Shown here: positions 1 through 11,483 of the stretch, piece by piece
Layout of the letters: each line of letters begins with the position of its first letter
Numbering within the stretch: the first letter of the stretch is position 1
Assembly (NCBI GenBank): GCA_963795385.1
Contig: CAWCHK010000013.1
Location: 58,940 to 122,939, forward strand
Length of the DNA stretch: 64,000 bases
Origin: CAVURS01 sp963795385
GTDB lineage: Bacteria > Actinomycetota > Actinomycetes > Actinomycetales > CAVURS01
Direction: 5' to 3'
Notes under the pieces: generated by a model
The model's database searches: none
Told to the model about the DNA's origin: nothing
What the model saw: the letters and a program-made list of their open reading frames with translations, nothing else
Program-made: the position numbers and the translations under genes

Positions 1-294
1 CTGACCCATGCGCAGACCCTGCGCCACGTGGTGGTCCCCCAGGGGGTACGCCGGGTCGTGCCCGCGTTGCTGAACGACCTGGTGTCGCTGCAGAAGGACT
101 CCGGCCTGGTGTCGATCCTCGGGGCCGCGGACGCCATCCAGATCGCGCAGATCAACGTGGCCAAGACCTTCAACTACACGCCGATCGTCGTCGCGGGAAT
201 CCTGTTCGTGCTGTTGACGATCCCGATGACGCGGTTCACCGACTGGGTGGCCCGCCGGCAGGGCGCGAACCTGCTCGGCGGGGGGATCGTGTGA
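1..294 (+). CDS. Polar amino-acid ABC transporter permease, C-terminal part (5' end outside window)
   Basis: Inner-membrane permease subunit of a polar amino-acid importer of the HisM/GlnP type. Only the last 97 residues are present; the frame is open from base 1. The visible part carries the cytoplasmic coupling loop typical of the family (VVVPQGVRRVVPALLNDLV, then SLQKDSGL) and a last membrane helix (PIVVAGILFVLLTIPMTRF). The stop TGA overlaps the GTG start of the ATPase gene (GTGA), so the two are translationally coupled. The substrate cannot be told from this fragment. Confidence 0.9.
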   Translation: MTHAQTLRHVVVPQGVRRVVPALLNDLVSLQKDSGLVSILGAADAIQIAQINVAKTFNYTPIVVAGILFVLLTIPMTRFTDWVARRQGANLLGGGIV

Positions 295-1061
295 CCGCCG
301 CGACCGGGCGCCCGGAGCCGTCGCTGGTCGAGATCACGGGCCTGCGCAAGACCTTCGGCGCCCACGTCGTCCTGTCCGACCTCTCCTTGTCGGTGGCGCC
401 GCACGAGTGCGTCGTCCTGATCGGCGCGTCGGGGTCGGGCAAGTCGACGCTGCTGCGGTGCGTCAACCTCTTGGAGCGCGTCGACGACGGCGTGATCACG
501 TTGCAGGGCAACGACATCACCGACCCCCGTGTCGATGTCGACGAGGTGCGGGCCAAGGTCGGCATCGTCTTCCAGGCCTTCAACCTCTTCCCGCACCTGC
601 GGGTCATCGACAACGTGACGCTCGCCCCGCGCCGGGTCCACGGGATCCCGAAGGACGCGGCCGAGGAGCGGGCGATGGCCATGCTCGAGCGGGTCGGCCT
701 GCGGGACAAGGCGCGCAGCTACCCCGACCAGCTCTCCGGCGGCCAGCAGCAGCGGGTCGCCATCGCCCGGGCGCTCGTCAACGACCCGGTGCTGATGCTC
801 TTCGACGAGGTGACGTCGGCACTGGACCCGGAGCTGGTCGCCGAGGTCCTGGCGATGCTGCGCGACCTGAAGACCGAGGGCATGACGATGCTGGTGGCCA
901 CCCACGAGATGGGCTTCGCCCGGCAGGTCGCCGACGAGGTCTGCTTCCTGGACGGCGGGTCGGTGCTCGAGCGGGGCTCGGCCGAGCAGGTGCTGGAGGA
1001 GCCGCAGCAGGCCCGGACCCAGCAGTTCCTGCGCCGGATCGTCGAGGCCGGCCGGCTCTGA
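291..1061 (+). CDS. Polar amino-acid ABC transporter ATP-binding protein (GlnQ/HisP type)
   Basis: Cytoplasmic ATPase of 256 residues that powers the importer whose permease ends just upstream. Walker A is GASGSGKSTL near residue 44, the signature motif is LSGGQQQRVAIARAL near 150, and Walker B is VLMLFDEVTSALDPE near 170, followed by the switch histidine in VATHEMGF. Length and motifs are normal for the GlnQ family. The GTG start overlaps the permease stop by 4 bp. No substrate-binding protein follows; it presumably lies upstream of the window. Confidence 0.95.
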   Translation: MTAATGRPEPSLVEITGLRKTFGAHVVLSDLSLSVAPHECVVLIGASGSGKSTLLRCVNLLERVDDGVITLQGNDITDPRVDVDEVRAKVGIVFQAFNLFPHLRVIDNVTLAPRRVHGIPKDAAEERAMAMLERVGLRDKARSYPDQLSGGQQQRVAIARALVNDPVLMLFDEVTSALDPELVAEVLAMLRDLKTEGMTMLVATHEMGFARQVADEVCFLDGGSVLERGSAEQVLEEPQQARTQQFLRRIVEAGRL

Positions 1062-1201
1062 ACGACGAAAAGTGCCACCAGGGGCCGCCCCGACGGGAAA
1101 CATGTCCGAGGATTGAGCCCGTCCCCGCACGTTTCGCCGACGGCGCCTACCATGGAGGCGTACGACGAGGACTCGGGCCAGGCGACGAGGTTGATGCAGC
1201 A

Positions 1202-3096
<1,895 letters not shown>

Positions 3097-3100
<4 letters not shown>

Positions 3101-4194
3101 GCACCGTCGACCTCGGCCTCCCGGGCGCGCACGGCGACACCCCGCCCGGCCTGCTGGGCGTCCCGCGGCTCGCGGCCGACGCCGCGGCCCAGACCAAACG
3201 GGAGTTCACCTCCGACCAGGAGGTGCGCTGGTGCCCGGGCTGCGGCGACTACATCATCCTTGCCGCCATGCAAGCGTTCCTGCCCTCGCTCGGCCTCAAG
3301 CGGGAGAACATCGCCTTCGTCTCCGGGATCGGCTGCTCGTCGCGCTTCCCGTACTACCTGGACACGTACGGCATGCACTCCATCCACGGCCGGGCGCCCG
3401 CGATCGCCACCGGCCTGGCCGTGTCCCGACCGGACCTGTCGGTATGGGTGGTCACGGGTGACGGCGACGCGCTCTCGATCGGGGGCAACCACCTGATCCA
3501 TGCGTTGCGCCGCAACGTGAATCTCAAGATCCTGCTCTTCAACAACCGGATCTACGGCCTGACCAAGGGCCAGTACTCCCCGACGTCCGAGGTCGGCAAG
3601 CTGACCAAGTCGACGCCGGCCGGCAGTGTCGACAACCCGTTCAACCCGGTCTCGCTGGCCCTCGGCGCCGAGGCGACCTTCGTGGCCCGCACGATGGACA
3701 GCGACCGCAAGCACCTGGCCGAGATCCTGCAGCGGGCGGCCGAGCACCGCGGCACGGCCCTGGTCGAGATCTACCAGAACTGCCCGATCTTCAACGACGG
3801 CGCGTTCGACGTGCTCAAGGACCGCGACCAGGCATCGGCCCGGCTGATCCACCTCGAGCACGGCGAGCCGATCGGTGTCGGTGACGAGGTACTGGTCCGT
3901 CGCCCGGATGGCGGGATCGACGTCGTACCAAGGGATTCCGTCGATGAGACCGCCGTGCTGCGGCATGACGCGCACAACCCGGACCCCTCGCAGCAGTTCG
4001 CCCTGTCGCGGCTGGACGATCCGACCCTGGCGCGGGTGCCGGTCGGCGTGTTCCGTGAGGTCAACCGGCCGACGTACGACGACCTGGTGCGGGCCCAGGT
4101 CGACGAGGCCCGGCAGCGCGCCGGCGGCCCGGCCACGGACGACGACCTGACCGCGCTGCTGTCCGGGCACGACACGTGGACCGTCGAGGAGTGA
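3097..4194 (+). CDS. korB: 2-oxoacid:ferredoxin oxidoreductase, beta subunit (KorB)
   Basis: Thiamine-pyrophosphate and iron-sulfur subunit (365 aa) that pairs with KorA. Cysteines expected to hold the 4Fe-4S cluster are visible in WCPGCGDY near residue 46 and GIGCSSRFPYY near 78. The TPP/Mg motif is GDGDALSIGGNH near 124, with FNNRIYGLTKGQYSPTS after it. The acidic C-terminal region (about residue 250 onward) is usual for the family. It overlaps korA by 4 bp and rarD by 4 bp. Confidence 0.94.
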
Positions 4195-5165
4195 GCGACC
4201 CGGCCCAGCGAGGGACCAGGACCCCGGCCGAGGAGACTCGGCGCGGCACGGCGTACGGCGCGCTGGCGTTCCTGCTGTGGGGTAGCTTCCCGCTGTTCTT
4301 CCGGGCGCTGGAGCCGGCCGGCGCCGTCGAGATCCTGTTCCATCGCATCGTCTGGTCGCTGCTGACCTGCCTGGTCGTCGTGACCGCGACCCGGCAGCTC
4401 GGCGCGCTGCGGGTCACGCTGACCTCGCCGCGACTGGTGGGCATCCTCGCAGTGGCCGCCGTACTGATCGCGATCAACTGGGGCGTCTACATCTACGCCG
4501 TCAACAGCGGTCACGTCGTGGAGGCGTCGCTGGGCTACTTCATCAACCCGCTGCTCACGGTGCTGCTCGGCGTCGTGGTCCTGCGCGAGCAGCTGCGGCG
4601 GTTGCAGTGGGCAGCGGTCGGCATCGGGACGATCGCCGTCCTGGTGCTGACGATCGACTACGGGCGGCTGCCGTGGATCGCGCTCGTGCTCGCGACGTCG
4701 TTCGGCTCCTACGGCCTGGTCAAGAAGCAGGTCGGCCCGCACGTCTCGGCACTCGGGAGCCTGACGACGGAGACGGCGGTGCTGGCGCCGGTGGCGGTCG
4801 CCGGGCTGGTCTGGCTGGAGGTCACCGGGAGGGGGACGTTCGCCCACGCTGCGCCGTGGCACGCCCTGCTGCTCGCCGCGTCGGGGATCGTCACAACGGT
4901 GCCGCTCGTGCTGTTCGCCGCGGGTGCCCGCCGGGTGCCGCTGACGGCGATGGGCCTGCTGCAGTTCATCACCCCGGTGCTGCAGCTGCTCGCCGGCGTA
5001 CTGCTGCTGCACGAGCACGTGCCGGGGCCGCGCTGGATCGGGTTCGGCCTGGTGTGGGTGGCCCTGGCGGTGCTGAGCTACGACTCGATCCGGACGGCCC
5101 GGCGGGCGCGGGCGGCTCAACCGGCCGAGGTCGACGCCGCCGCCGCCGCCGCCGCGCGAGCCTGA
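4191..5165 (+). CDS. rarD: EamA-family transporter, RarD type
   Basis: Integral membrane protein of the drug/metabolite transporter superfamily (324 aa) with about ten hydrophobic segments. The N-terminal motif GALAFLLWGSFPLFFRAL and WGVYIYAVNSGHVVEASLGY are typical of RarD. The substrate is unknown for most members. GTG 4191 is preferred over GTG 4176 because it gives the common 4-bp GTGA overlap with korB. The tail has a run of seven alanines. Coupling to korAB is positional; no functional link is evident. It is convergent with the polyprenyl synthase gene. Confidence 0.87.
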   Translation: MSDPAQRGTRTPAEETRRGTAYGALAFLLWGSFPLFFRALEPAGAVEILFHRIVWSLLTCLVVVTATRQLGALRVTLTSPRLVGILAVAAVLIAINWGVYIYAVNSGHVVEASLGYFINPLLTVLLGVVVLREQLRRLQWAAVGIGTIAVLVLTIDYGRLPWIALVLATSFGSYGLVKKQVGPHVSALGSLTTETAVLAPVAVAGLVWLEVTGRGTFAHAAPWHALLLAASGIVTTVPLVLFAAGARRVPLTAMGLLQFITPVLQLLAGVLLLHEHVPGPRWIGFGLVWVALAVLSYDSIRTARRARAAQPAEVDAAAAAAARA

Positions 5166-5192
5166 CTCCGGAGCCCGTGGCCCCCTGCCCGC

Positions 5193-5278
5193 CGTACTCC
5201 CTTCCGGCCGGTGAATCCACCCGAGAACTGGCCTGGGAACCGGCCGGAGTGGAGCACCGCGGCCGGATGGGAGCACGA
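5193..5278. repeat. Paired inverted repeat between convergent genes, copy 1
   Basis: Two arms of about 30 bp lie head-to-head: a minus-oriented arm at 5193-5220 and a plus-oriented arm at 5249-5278, about 28 nt apart. The plus arm contains GCGGCCGGATGGGAGCACG. The same 30-mer recurs at 41367-41396 on the other strand with only two differences. Both places are the gap between two convergent genes. It may act as a bidirectional terminator or be a REP-like dispersed element; there is no T-tract. Confidence 0.7.
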
Positions 5279-5290
5279 GACGGTACGGCG

Positions 5291-5368
5291 CGGGTCGGGG
5301 TGCGCGGGTGGCGGGGTGCGCGGGTGGCGGGTGGGCGGTGGCGGGTGGCGGGTGGCGGGTGGGTGGGG
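5291..5368. repeat. G-rich degenerate tandem repeat
   Basis: About 78 bp of imperfect GCGGGTG/GGCGGGT units ends directly at the stop codon of the polyprenyl synthase gene. It has many runs of three or four G on the plus strand and could form a G-quadruplex there. On the synthase mRNA the run would be C-rich. No coding role is seen. Confidence 0.7.
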
Positions 5369-6385
5369 TCAGCCGGTGCGGCTGACGACGCCCTCGGCCA
5401 AGGCGTCCAGGGCGTCGCGAACCGGGCCCGCCGGCAGCCCCGCCAATGCCTCGCGGGCGCCGTCGGCCCAGGCCTGGGTCTGCACCCGCGCCTCCTCCAG
5501 CGAGGGGTGCTCGCGCAGCAGGGCCAGCGCCCGGCCGTGCAGGTGGTCGTCGGTCAGGTCGCCGTCCAGCAGCTCGTGCAGGTCCGCGTCCGCCGGGTCC
5601 GCGGAGGCCCGGGCCAGCAGCACCGGCAGCGTGGGCACGCCCTCGCGCAGGTCGGTGCCCGGCGTCTTGCCCGACTGGCCGGTCTCGGAGGCCAGGTCGA
5701 TCAGGTCGTCGGCCAGCTGGAAGGCCACGCCGATCCGCTCGCCGTACTCCATCAGTACGGCGACGATCTCCGGCGGGCAGCCGGCGAACTCCGCGCCGAA
5801 CCGCCCGGCCGTCGCGATCAGCGCCCCGGTCTTGTCGGACAGCACCTCGAGGTAGTGCGCGACGGGGTCCTCGCCCGGTCGCGGCCCGACGGTCTCGCGG
5901 GTCTGCCCCGTCACCAGGCGCTCGAAGGTCGCGGCCTGGACCTTGACCGCCTCCGGCCCGAGCTCGGCCACGATCGAGGAGGCGCGCGCGAAGAGCAGGT
6001 CACCGGTCAGGATCGCCACGGTGTTGCCGAACTGCGCGTTGGCGCTCGCCGTACCCCGTCGCAGGTCCGCGTCGTCCATGACGTCGTCGTGGTAGAGCGA
6101 GGCCAGGTGGGTCAGCTCGACGACCGCGGCGGCCCGCACGACGTCCGGCCCGGCGCCCGAGCCCAGCTGGCTGGCCAGCAGCGTCAGCAATGGCCGGAAC
6201 CGCTTGCCACCGGCGGACATCAGGTGCCCCGAGGCGTCCCCGAACGACGAGTGCACGCCGCCGACGGCCTCGGCCAGCAGGGTCTCGACGTCACCCAGCC
6301 CTTGGCGCAGGGCGGCCTCGAGCGCCGGGTCGTGCGTCGGCAGCGCTCCCGACAGGGAGGACAGCGCGCCGACCTGCTCGGTCAC
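5369..6385 (-). CDS. Polyprenyl diphosphate synthase (menaquinone side chain)
   Basis: Trans-prenyltransferase (338 aa) that condenses isopentenyl diphosphate units into a long polyprenyl chain. The first aspartate-rich motif is LYHDDVMDDADLRRG near residue 95 and the second is FQLADDLIDLA near 225; KRFRPLL and a basic QTRE segment are also present. GTG 6385 overlaps the nuoN stop (GTGA), so the gene is the last of the nuo operon, which argues for a role in making the menaquinone tail. Chain length cannot be read with confidence from sequence; hepta- to nonaprenyl is the usual actinobacterial product. Confidence 0.92.
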   Translation of the reverse strand: MTEQVGALSSLSGALPTHDPALEAALRQGLGDVETLLAEAVGGVHSSFGDASGHLMSAGGKRFRPLLTLLASQLGSGAGPDVVRAAAVVELTHLASLYHDDVMDDADLRRGTASANAQFGNTVAILTGDLLFARASSIVAELGPEAVKVQAATFERLVTGQTRETVGPRPGEDPVAHYLEVLSDKTGALIATAGRFGAEFAGCPPEIVAVLMEYGERIGVAFQLADDLIDLASETGQSGKTPGTDLREGVPTLPVLLARASADPADADLHELLDGDLTDDHLHGRALALLREHPSLEEARVQTQAWADGAREALAGLPAGPVRDALDALAEGVVSRTG

Positions 6386-7983
6386 GGCACGAAGAGGGCG
6401 GAGTGCGCCGCGAGGTCGAGCACCGGCTGGGGGAAGACGCCCAGCAGCACCGTCATGGCCACGCCGATCGTCAGCGCGACCGTGGTCGCGGCGCTCGGCA
6501 GCGCGACGGTGGTCGCGTCGCCGCTCGGCTCGGAGAAGTACATCAGCACGATGACCCGGACGTAGAAGAACGCCGCGATCGCGCTGGAGACGACACCCAC
6601 GACCGCCAGCCAGACCGCGCCGTGTGCTACCGCCGGGGCGAAGACGGCGAACTTGGCCGTGAAGCCGGAGGTCAGCGGGATGCCCGCGAACGCCAGCAGG
6701 AACAGCGCGAAGATGCCCGCCACCAGCGGGTGCTTCTTGCCCAGCCCGGCCCACTGCGACAGGTGGGTCGCCTCGCCGGCACCGTCGCGCACCAGGCTCA
6801 CCACCGCGAACGCCCCGATGGTGCTGAAGCCGTACGCCGCCAGGTAGAACAGCACTCCGGAGACGCCGGTCTTGTCGAAGGCCAGGACGCCGACCAGCAC
6901 GAAGCCCGCGTGCGCGATCGAGGAGTAGGCCAGCATCCGCTTGACGTCGGTCTGGGTGATGGCCAGCACCGAGCCGACCACCATCGTCACGATGGCCACC
7001 GCCCAGAGCACCGGCTGCCAGTCCCACCGCGCGCCCGCGACGCCGACGTAGACGACCCGCAGGATCGCCCCGAACGCCGCGAGCTTGGTGCAGGCGGCCA
7101 TGAAGCCGGTGACCGGCGTCGGCGCGCCCTGGTAGACGTCCGGGGTCCAGGAGTGGAACGGCACGGCGCCCACCTTGAACAGCAGCCCGATGCCGACCAG
7201 CGCGATGCCCGGCAGCAGCAGACCCTGCGACTGCTTGCCGTTGGAGATCGCGGTGGCGATGCCACCCAGGTTGAGCGTCCCGGCGTAGCCGAAGAGCAGC
7301 GCGCTGCCGAAGAGGAAGAACGCCGAGGAGAACGCGCCGAGGAGGAAGTACTTCAGCGACGCCTCCTGCGAGAGCAACCGCCGCCGCCGGGCGAGCCCGC
7401 ACAGGACATAGAGCGGGAGCGAGAGCACCTCGAGCGCGACGAACATGGTCAGCAGGTCGCCCGCGGCGGGGAACAGCATCATGCCGCCGACGGCGAACAG
7501 CGTCAGCGGGAAGACCTCGGTCGTGACCAGCCGGGCCCGGACGGCGGCGGCCTCCTGCGGCGACCCGGGGATGCTCGAGCCCTGCGGCGTGAACGCGTCG
7601 CCGGACGGACCCTCGGAGTACCGCTCGGACATGGTCAGGACGCCGAGGATGCTCAGCACGATCAACGTGCCCTGCAGGAACAGCGTGGGCCCGTCGACCA
7701 CGATCGAGCCCGACGCGGTGGACCCCTTGGTCCCGTCGGCGGCCTTGAGTACGGCGACGAAGGCCGCGACCAGGCCGCCGATCGAGACCACCAGCTGCGC
7801 GGCGTACCGGGTTGCTCGCGGCGTGAACGCCTCGACCAGCACGCTGACCATGGCGGCGCCGAAGACGATCAGCATCGGCATGGCCAGGGCGTAGTCGATC
7901 TTGGGTGCGGGCAGCGACGGGTTGATCGCCGGCAGCGCGGCGCCCACCTGGCCACTGAGGCTCGCAGCGACGGAGGCGATCAC
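6382..7983 (-). CDS. nuoN: NADH-quinone oxidoreductase subunit N
   Basis: Proton-pumping, antiporter-like membrane subunit of complex I (533 aa), with about 14 hydrophobic segments. The conserved lysine helix GLLFKVGAVPFHSWTPDVYQ, the following GAPTPVTGFMAACTKLAAF and the VKRMLAYSSIAHAGF segment are present. The GTG start overlaps the nuoM stop by 4 bp. An insert of about 30 residues (SEGPSGDAFTPQGSS region, near residue 130) is a loop extension, also seen in other actinobacterial NuoN proteins. Confidence 0.97.
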   Translation of the reverse strand: MIASVAASLSGQVGAALPAINPSLPAPKIDYALAMPMLIVFGAAMVSVLVEAFTPRATRYAAQLVVSIGGLVAAFVAVLKAADGTKGSTASGSIVVDGPTLFLQGTLIVLSILGVLTMSERYSEGPSGDAFTPQGSSIPGSPQEAAAVRARLVTTEVFPLTLFAVGGMMLFPAAGDLLTMFVALEVLSLPLYVLCGLARRRRLLSQEASLKYFLLGAFSSAFFLFGSALLFGYAGTLNLGGIATAISNGKQSQGLLLPGIALVGIGLLFKVGAVPFHSWTPDVYQGAPTPVTGFMAACTKLAAFGAILRVVYVGVAGARWDWQPVLWAVAIVTMVVGSVLAITQTDVKRMLAYSSIAHAGFVLVGVLAFDKTGVSGVLFYLAAYGFSTIGAFAVVSLVRDGAGEATHLSQWAGLGKKHPLVAGIFALFLLAFAGIPLTSGFTAKFAVFAPAVAHGAVWLAVVGVVSSAIAAFFYVRVIVLMYFSEPSGDATTVALPSAATTVALTIGVAMTVLLGVFPQPVLDLAAHSALFVP

Positions 7984-9524
7984 TTGCTGGTCCCTTCCGC
8001 GGCGGGCACGGGGTGTGCCGGTCTCGGGTCGGTGACGCCGACCTGCTGCATGGTCCGGGTCACGGCCGGCGAGATCACGTCGAGGACCGGCTTCGGGAAG
8101 AGCCCGAGGACGACGAGGATCGCGATGACCGGCGCCACGACCCAGGCCTCACGGCGCTGCATGTCGTGGGTCGCCTCGATGACCTCGCCCTCCGGCCTGG
8201 GCCCGGTCATCATCCGCTGGTAGGCCAGCAGGATGTAGAGCGCGGCCAGGACGATGCCGGAGATCGCGAAGATCGCCGCCACCTTGTAGCGCGAGAACGT
8301 GCCCACCAGGACCAGGAACTCGCTGACGAAGCTGGACAGCCCCGGCAGCGCCAGGCTGGACAGTCCTGCCACCAGGAACGTCCCTGCGAGCAGCGGCGTC
8401 ACCCGTTGCCAGCCACCGAAGTCGGCGATCCGCCGGGAGCCTCGACGCTTCACCAGCATGGCCGCGATCAGGAACATCGCGGCCGTCGAGAAGCCGTGGT
8501 TGACCATGTAGAGCGTCGCGCCGTTCTGGGCCGACGACGTCATCGCGAAGACACCCATCACGATGAAGCCGAAGTGGCTCACCGACGTGTACGCGATCAG
8601 CCGCATGATGTCGGTCTGCCCGATCGCCAGCAGGGCGCCGTAGATGATCGAGACGACCGCCAGGACGATGACCGTCGGCGTGGCCCACTTCGCGGCGTCG
8701 GGGAAGAGCGGCAGGCAGAGCCGGATCATCCCGAAGGTGCCGACCTTGTCCAGCACGCCGACCAGCAGCACCGCGGTGGCGGGCGGCGCCTCGGCCGCCG
8801 CGTCCGGTAGCCAGGTGTGCACCGGCACCATCGGCGCCTTGATCGCGAACGCGATGAAGAAGCCGAGGAACATCAGCCGGCCCGAGGTCTGTGACAGGTG
8901 CAGGTGGCCGACCAGGTTGGTCAGCAGGAAGCCCTCGTGGCCCTTGGGCCCGGCGTAGTAGAGCGCGATGACGGCCACCAGCATCAGCAGGCCGCCGAAG
9001 AGGGAGTAGAGCAGGAACTTCACCGCGGCGTACTGGCGCTGCGCCCCGCCGTAGGACCCGATCAGGAAGTAGACCGGGATCAGCATCGCCTCGAAGAACA
9101 CGTAGAACAGGAAGACGTCGGTGGCGGCGAAGACGCCCACCATCATCGTCTGCAGCACCAGCATCAGCGCGAAGTAGTTCTGCTGCCGCCCGCCGATCTC
9201 GGGCACGTCGTTCCAGGCCGCGAGCAGGCAGACCGGCGTCAGGACGGCGGCGAGCGCGATCAGCACCAGCCCGATCCCGTCGACGCCGAGCGCGTAGCTC
9301 ACGCCGAACTGCGGGATCCACTGGTGCACCTCGCTGAACTGGAACTGGGTCCCCGAGCTGCGCTTGAACTGCAGCGCCATGATCACGACGAGCACCAGCG
9401 ACGCGAGCGAGAAGGTCAGCGCGATCTCGCGGGCCCGGACCGCCAGGCCGCGGGGCAGCGCGAGCACGATGGCGGCGCCGAGGAGGGGCACCGCGCCGAT
9501 CAGGGTCAGCCAGGGGAAGCTCAT
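7980..9524 (-). CDS. nuoM: NADH-quinone oxidoreductase subunit M
   Basis: Antiporter-like membrane subunit of complex I (514 aa). It has the conserved helix with the essential glutamate (FFEAMLIPVYFLIGSYGG near residue 140), the lysine helix AIKAPMVPVHTWLPDAAAEA near 230, and DIMRLIAYTSVSHFGF. The ATG start overlaps the nuoL stop (ATGA). Length is normal. The open frame extends upstream only as a shadow of nuoL. Confidence 0.97.
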   Translation of the reverse strand: MSFPWLTLIGAVPLLGAAIVLALPRGLAVRAREIALTFSLASLVLVVIMALQFKRSSGTQFQFSEVHQWIPQFGVSYALGVDGIGLVLIALAAVLTPVCLLAAWNDVPEIGGRQQNYFALMLVLQTMMVGVFAATDVFLFYVFFEAMLIPVYFLIGSYGGAQRQYAAVKFLLYSLFGGLLMLVAVIALYYAGPKGHEGFLLTNLVGHLHLSQTSGRLMFLGFFIAFAIKAPMVPVHTWLPDAAAEAPPATAVLLVGVLDKVGTFGMIRLCLPLFPDAAKWATPTVIVLAVVSIIYGALLAIGQTDIMRLIAYTSVSHFGFIVMGVFAMTSSAQNGATLYMVNHGFSTAAMFLIAAMLVKRRGSRRIADFGGWQRVTPLLAGTFLVAGLSSLALPGLSSFVSEFLVLVGTFSRYKVAAIFAISGIVLAALYILLAYQRMMTGPRPEGEVIEATHDMQRREAWVVAPVIAILVVLGLFPKPVLDVISPAVTRTMQQVGVTDPRPAHPVPAAEGTSK

Positions 9525-11464
9525 CGGGCCACCGCCAGCGCACCGAGGACGACCACGACGCCGGCCAGCATCGTGAGGGCGTACGAGCGGACGAACCCGT
9601 TCTGCAGCCTGCGCACCCGGGCCGAGATGCCGCCGACCAGGGCGGCCAGGCCGCCCACCGCTCCGTCGACACCCTTGCCGTCGACGAAGACCAGTGACCG
9701 GGTGAGGTACTCGCCGGGACGCATCAGCAGGGCCTCGTTGACGTCGTCCTGGTAGAGGTCCTTGCGGGCCGCGCGGGTGAGCACCGACCCGACCGGCGCC
9801 ACGACCGGCACCGCCTCGTGCAGGTAGCGGAACCACGCCAGCGCGATGCCGAGGGCGATCAGCACCAGGGTCAGCACGGTCAGCACGCCGGTCGCGATGA
9901 CCGGGTCGCCCTCGGAGGCCTCGCCGACGACCGGGGTGAGCCAGTGGTTGATCGCGTGGGTCGCGCCCAGGGCCAGGCCGAGGAACGCCGAGCCGATGGC
10001 CAGGATGACCATCGGCACGACCATCAGGGCCGGCGACTCGTGCGGGTGCTGCTTCGGCTTCTCGGTCCAGCGCCGCTTGCCGTGGAAGGTCATGAAGAAC
10101 AGCCGGGACATGTAGAACGCCGTGATGCCCGCGCCGAGCAGCGCCGCCATCCCGAACACCCACGGGCGCCAGCCGTCGCCGATGAAGGCCGCCTCGATGA
10201 TCTTGTCCTTGCTCCAGAAGCCGGAGAAGGGCGGTACGCCGAGGATCGCCAGCCAGCCCAGGCCGAACGTCGCCCAGGTCACCACCATCAGGCTGCGCAG
10301 CCCGCCGAACCGCCGCATGTCGACCTGGTCGTTCATCCCGTGCATGACCGAGCCGGCGCCGAGGAACATGCCGGCCTTGAAGAAGCCGTGGGTCAGCAGG
10401 TGGAAGATCGCGTAGACGTAGCCCACCGGGCCCAGGCCGGCGGCCAGCGTCATGTACCCGATCTGGCTCATCGTCGAGGCGGCCAGCGCCTTCTTCATGT
10501 CATCCTTCGCGCAGCCGACGATCGCGCCGAAGAGCAGCGTGATGGCGCCGACGATGACGACGCCGAGCCGGGCGTTGGGCGCCTGGTCGAAGATCGGGCT
10601 GGACCGGACGATCAGGTAGACGCCCGCGGTCACCATGGTGGCCGCGTGGATCAGCGCCGAGACCGGCGTCGGGCCGGCCATCGCGTCACCGAGCCAGGAC
10701 TGGAGGGGGAACTGCGCCGACTTGCCGCAGGCCCCGAGGAGCAGCAGCAGCCCCATCGCGGTCGCCGTACCGGTCGACATCGCGCCCACGCCGGAGAAGA
10801 CGCCCGCGAAGTCGACCCGGCCGAAGGTCGAGAACATCAGCAGGATGGCCAGCGCCAGGCCGATGTCGCCGACCCGGTTGACCACGAACGCCTTCTTGGC
10901 CGCGGTGGCGTAGACCGGGTTGTAGTTCCAGAAGCCGATCAGCAGGTACGACGCGAGGCCGACGCCCTCCCAGCCGACGAAGAGCAGCAGGTAGCTGTCG
11001 GCCAGCACCAGCAGCAGCATCGAGGCCACGAACAGGTTGAGGTAGGCGAAGAAGCGGCGGCGGTCCGGGTCGTGCTCCATGTAGGCCACGGAGTAGACGT
11101 GGATCAGCGACCCCACGAACGTCACGAGCAGCACGAAGGCCATCGACAGCGGGTCGATCCGCAGGCCGGCGTCCAGCGAGAAGGACCCGGCGGGCACCCA
11201 GTTGAACAGGTGCTGGTCGAACGCCCGGCCGTCCGAGGGCTTGTTGAGCATCGCGACGTACATCACGGCGGCGAAGACGAAGCCGATCCACGGCACGACG
11301 GTGCCGAGGACGTGGCCGAAGCTGTCGGTACGACGCCCTCCGACCAACAGGATCCCCGCGCTGAGCAACGGGAGCGCGACCAGCAGCCAGGTGAGCGTGA
11401 ACGCCCCGCTGGCCGCCTGGACGGTCTGCCCCGCCTCGACGAGGGCGGCGGTGCTGGTCATCAT
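9521..11464 (-). CDS. nuoL: NADH-quinone oxidoreductase subunit L
   Basis: Largest antiporter-like subunit of complex I (647 aa), including the long C-terminal lateral helix region. Conserved stretches include FVGWEGVGLASYLLIGFW near residue 160, FPLQSWLGDAMAGPTPVSAL near 250 and DDMKKALAASTMSQIGYM near 330. A second methionine follows the first, so the start could be one codon later. It ends in a 4-bp overlap with nuoM, and a 19-nt gap separates it from nuoK. Confidence 0.97.
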   Translation of the reverse strand: MMTSTAALVEAGQTVQAASGAFTLTWLLVALPLLSAGILLVGGRRTDSFGHVLGTVVPWIGFVFAAVMYVAMLNKPSDGRAFDQHLFNWVPAGSFSLDAGLRIDPLSMAFVLLVTFVGSLIHVYSVAYMEHDPDRRRFFAYLNLFVASMLLLVLADSYLLLFVGWEGVGLASYLLIGFWNYNPVYATAAKKAFVVNRVGDIGLALAILLMFSTFGRVDFAGVFSGVGAMSTGTATAMGLLLLLGACGKSAQFPLQSWLGDAMAGPTPVSALIHAATMVTAGVYLIVRSSPIFDQAPNARLGVVIVGAITLLFGAIVGCAKDDMKKALAASTMSQIGYMTLAAGLGPVGYVYAIFHLLTHGFFKAGMFLGAGSVMHGMNDQVDMRRFGGLRSLMVVTWATFGLGWLAILGVPPFSGFWSKDKIIEAAFIGDGWRPWVFGMAALLGAGITAFYMSRLFFMTFHGKRRWTEKPKQHPHESPALMVVPMVILAIGSAFLGLALGATHAINHWLTPVVGEASEGDPVIATGVLTVLTLVLIALGIALAWFRYLHEAVPVVAPVGSVLTRAARKDLYQDDVNEALLMRPGEYLTRSLVFVDGKGVDGAVGGLAALVGGISARVRRLQNGFVRSYALTMLAGVVVVLGALAVAR

Positions 11465-11483
11465 CGTCCTCTCACAGCGGCCA

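Noticed and set aside
4607..6565. Very long open frames overlapping rarD, polyprenyl synthase and nuoN on the opposite or shifted frame (and many like it across the window)
   Set aside because: High GC content leaves few stop codons; these frames are Arg/Ala/Gly/Pro/His-rich, lack motifs, and lie over well-identified genes.
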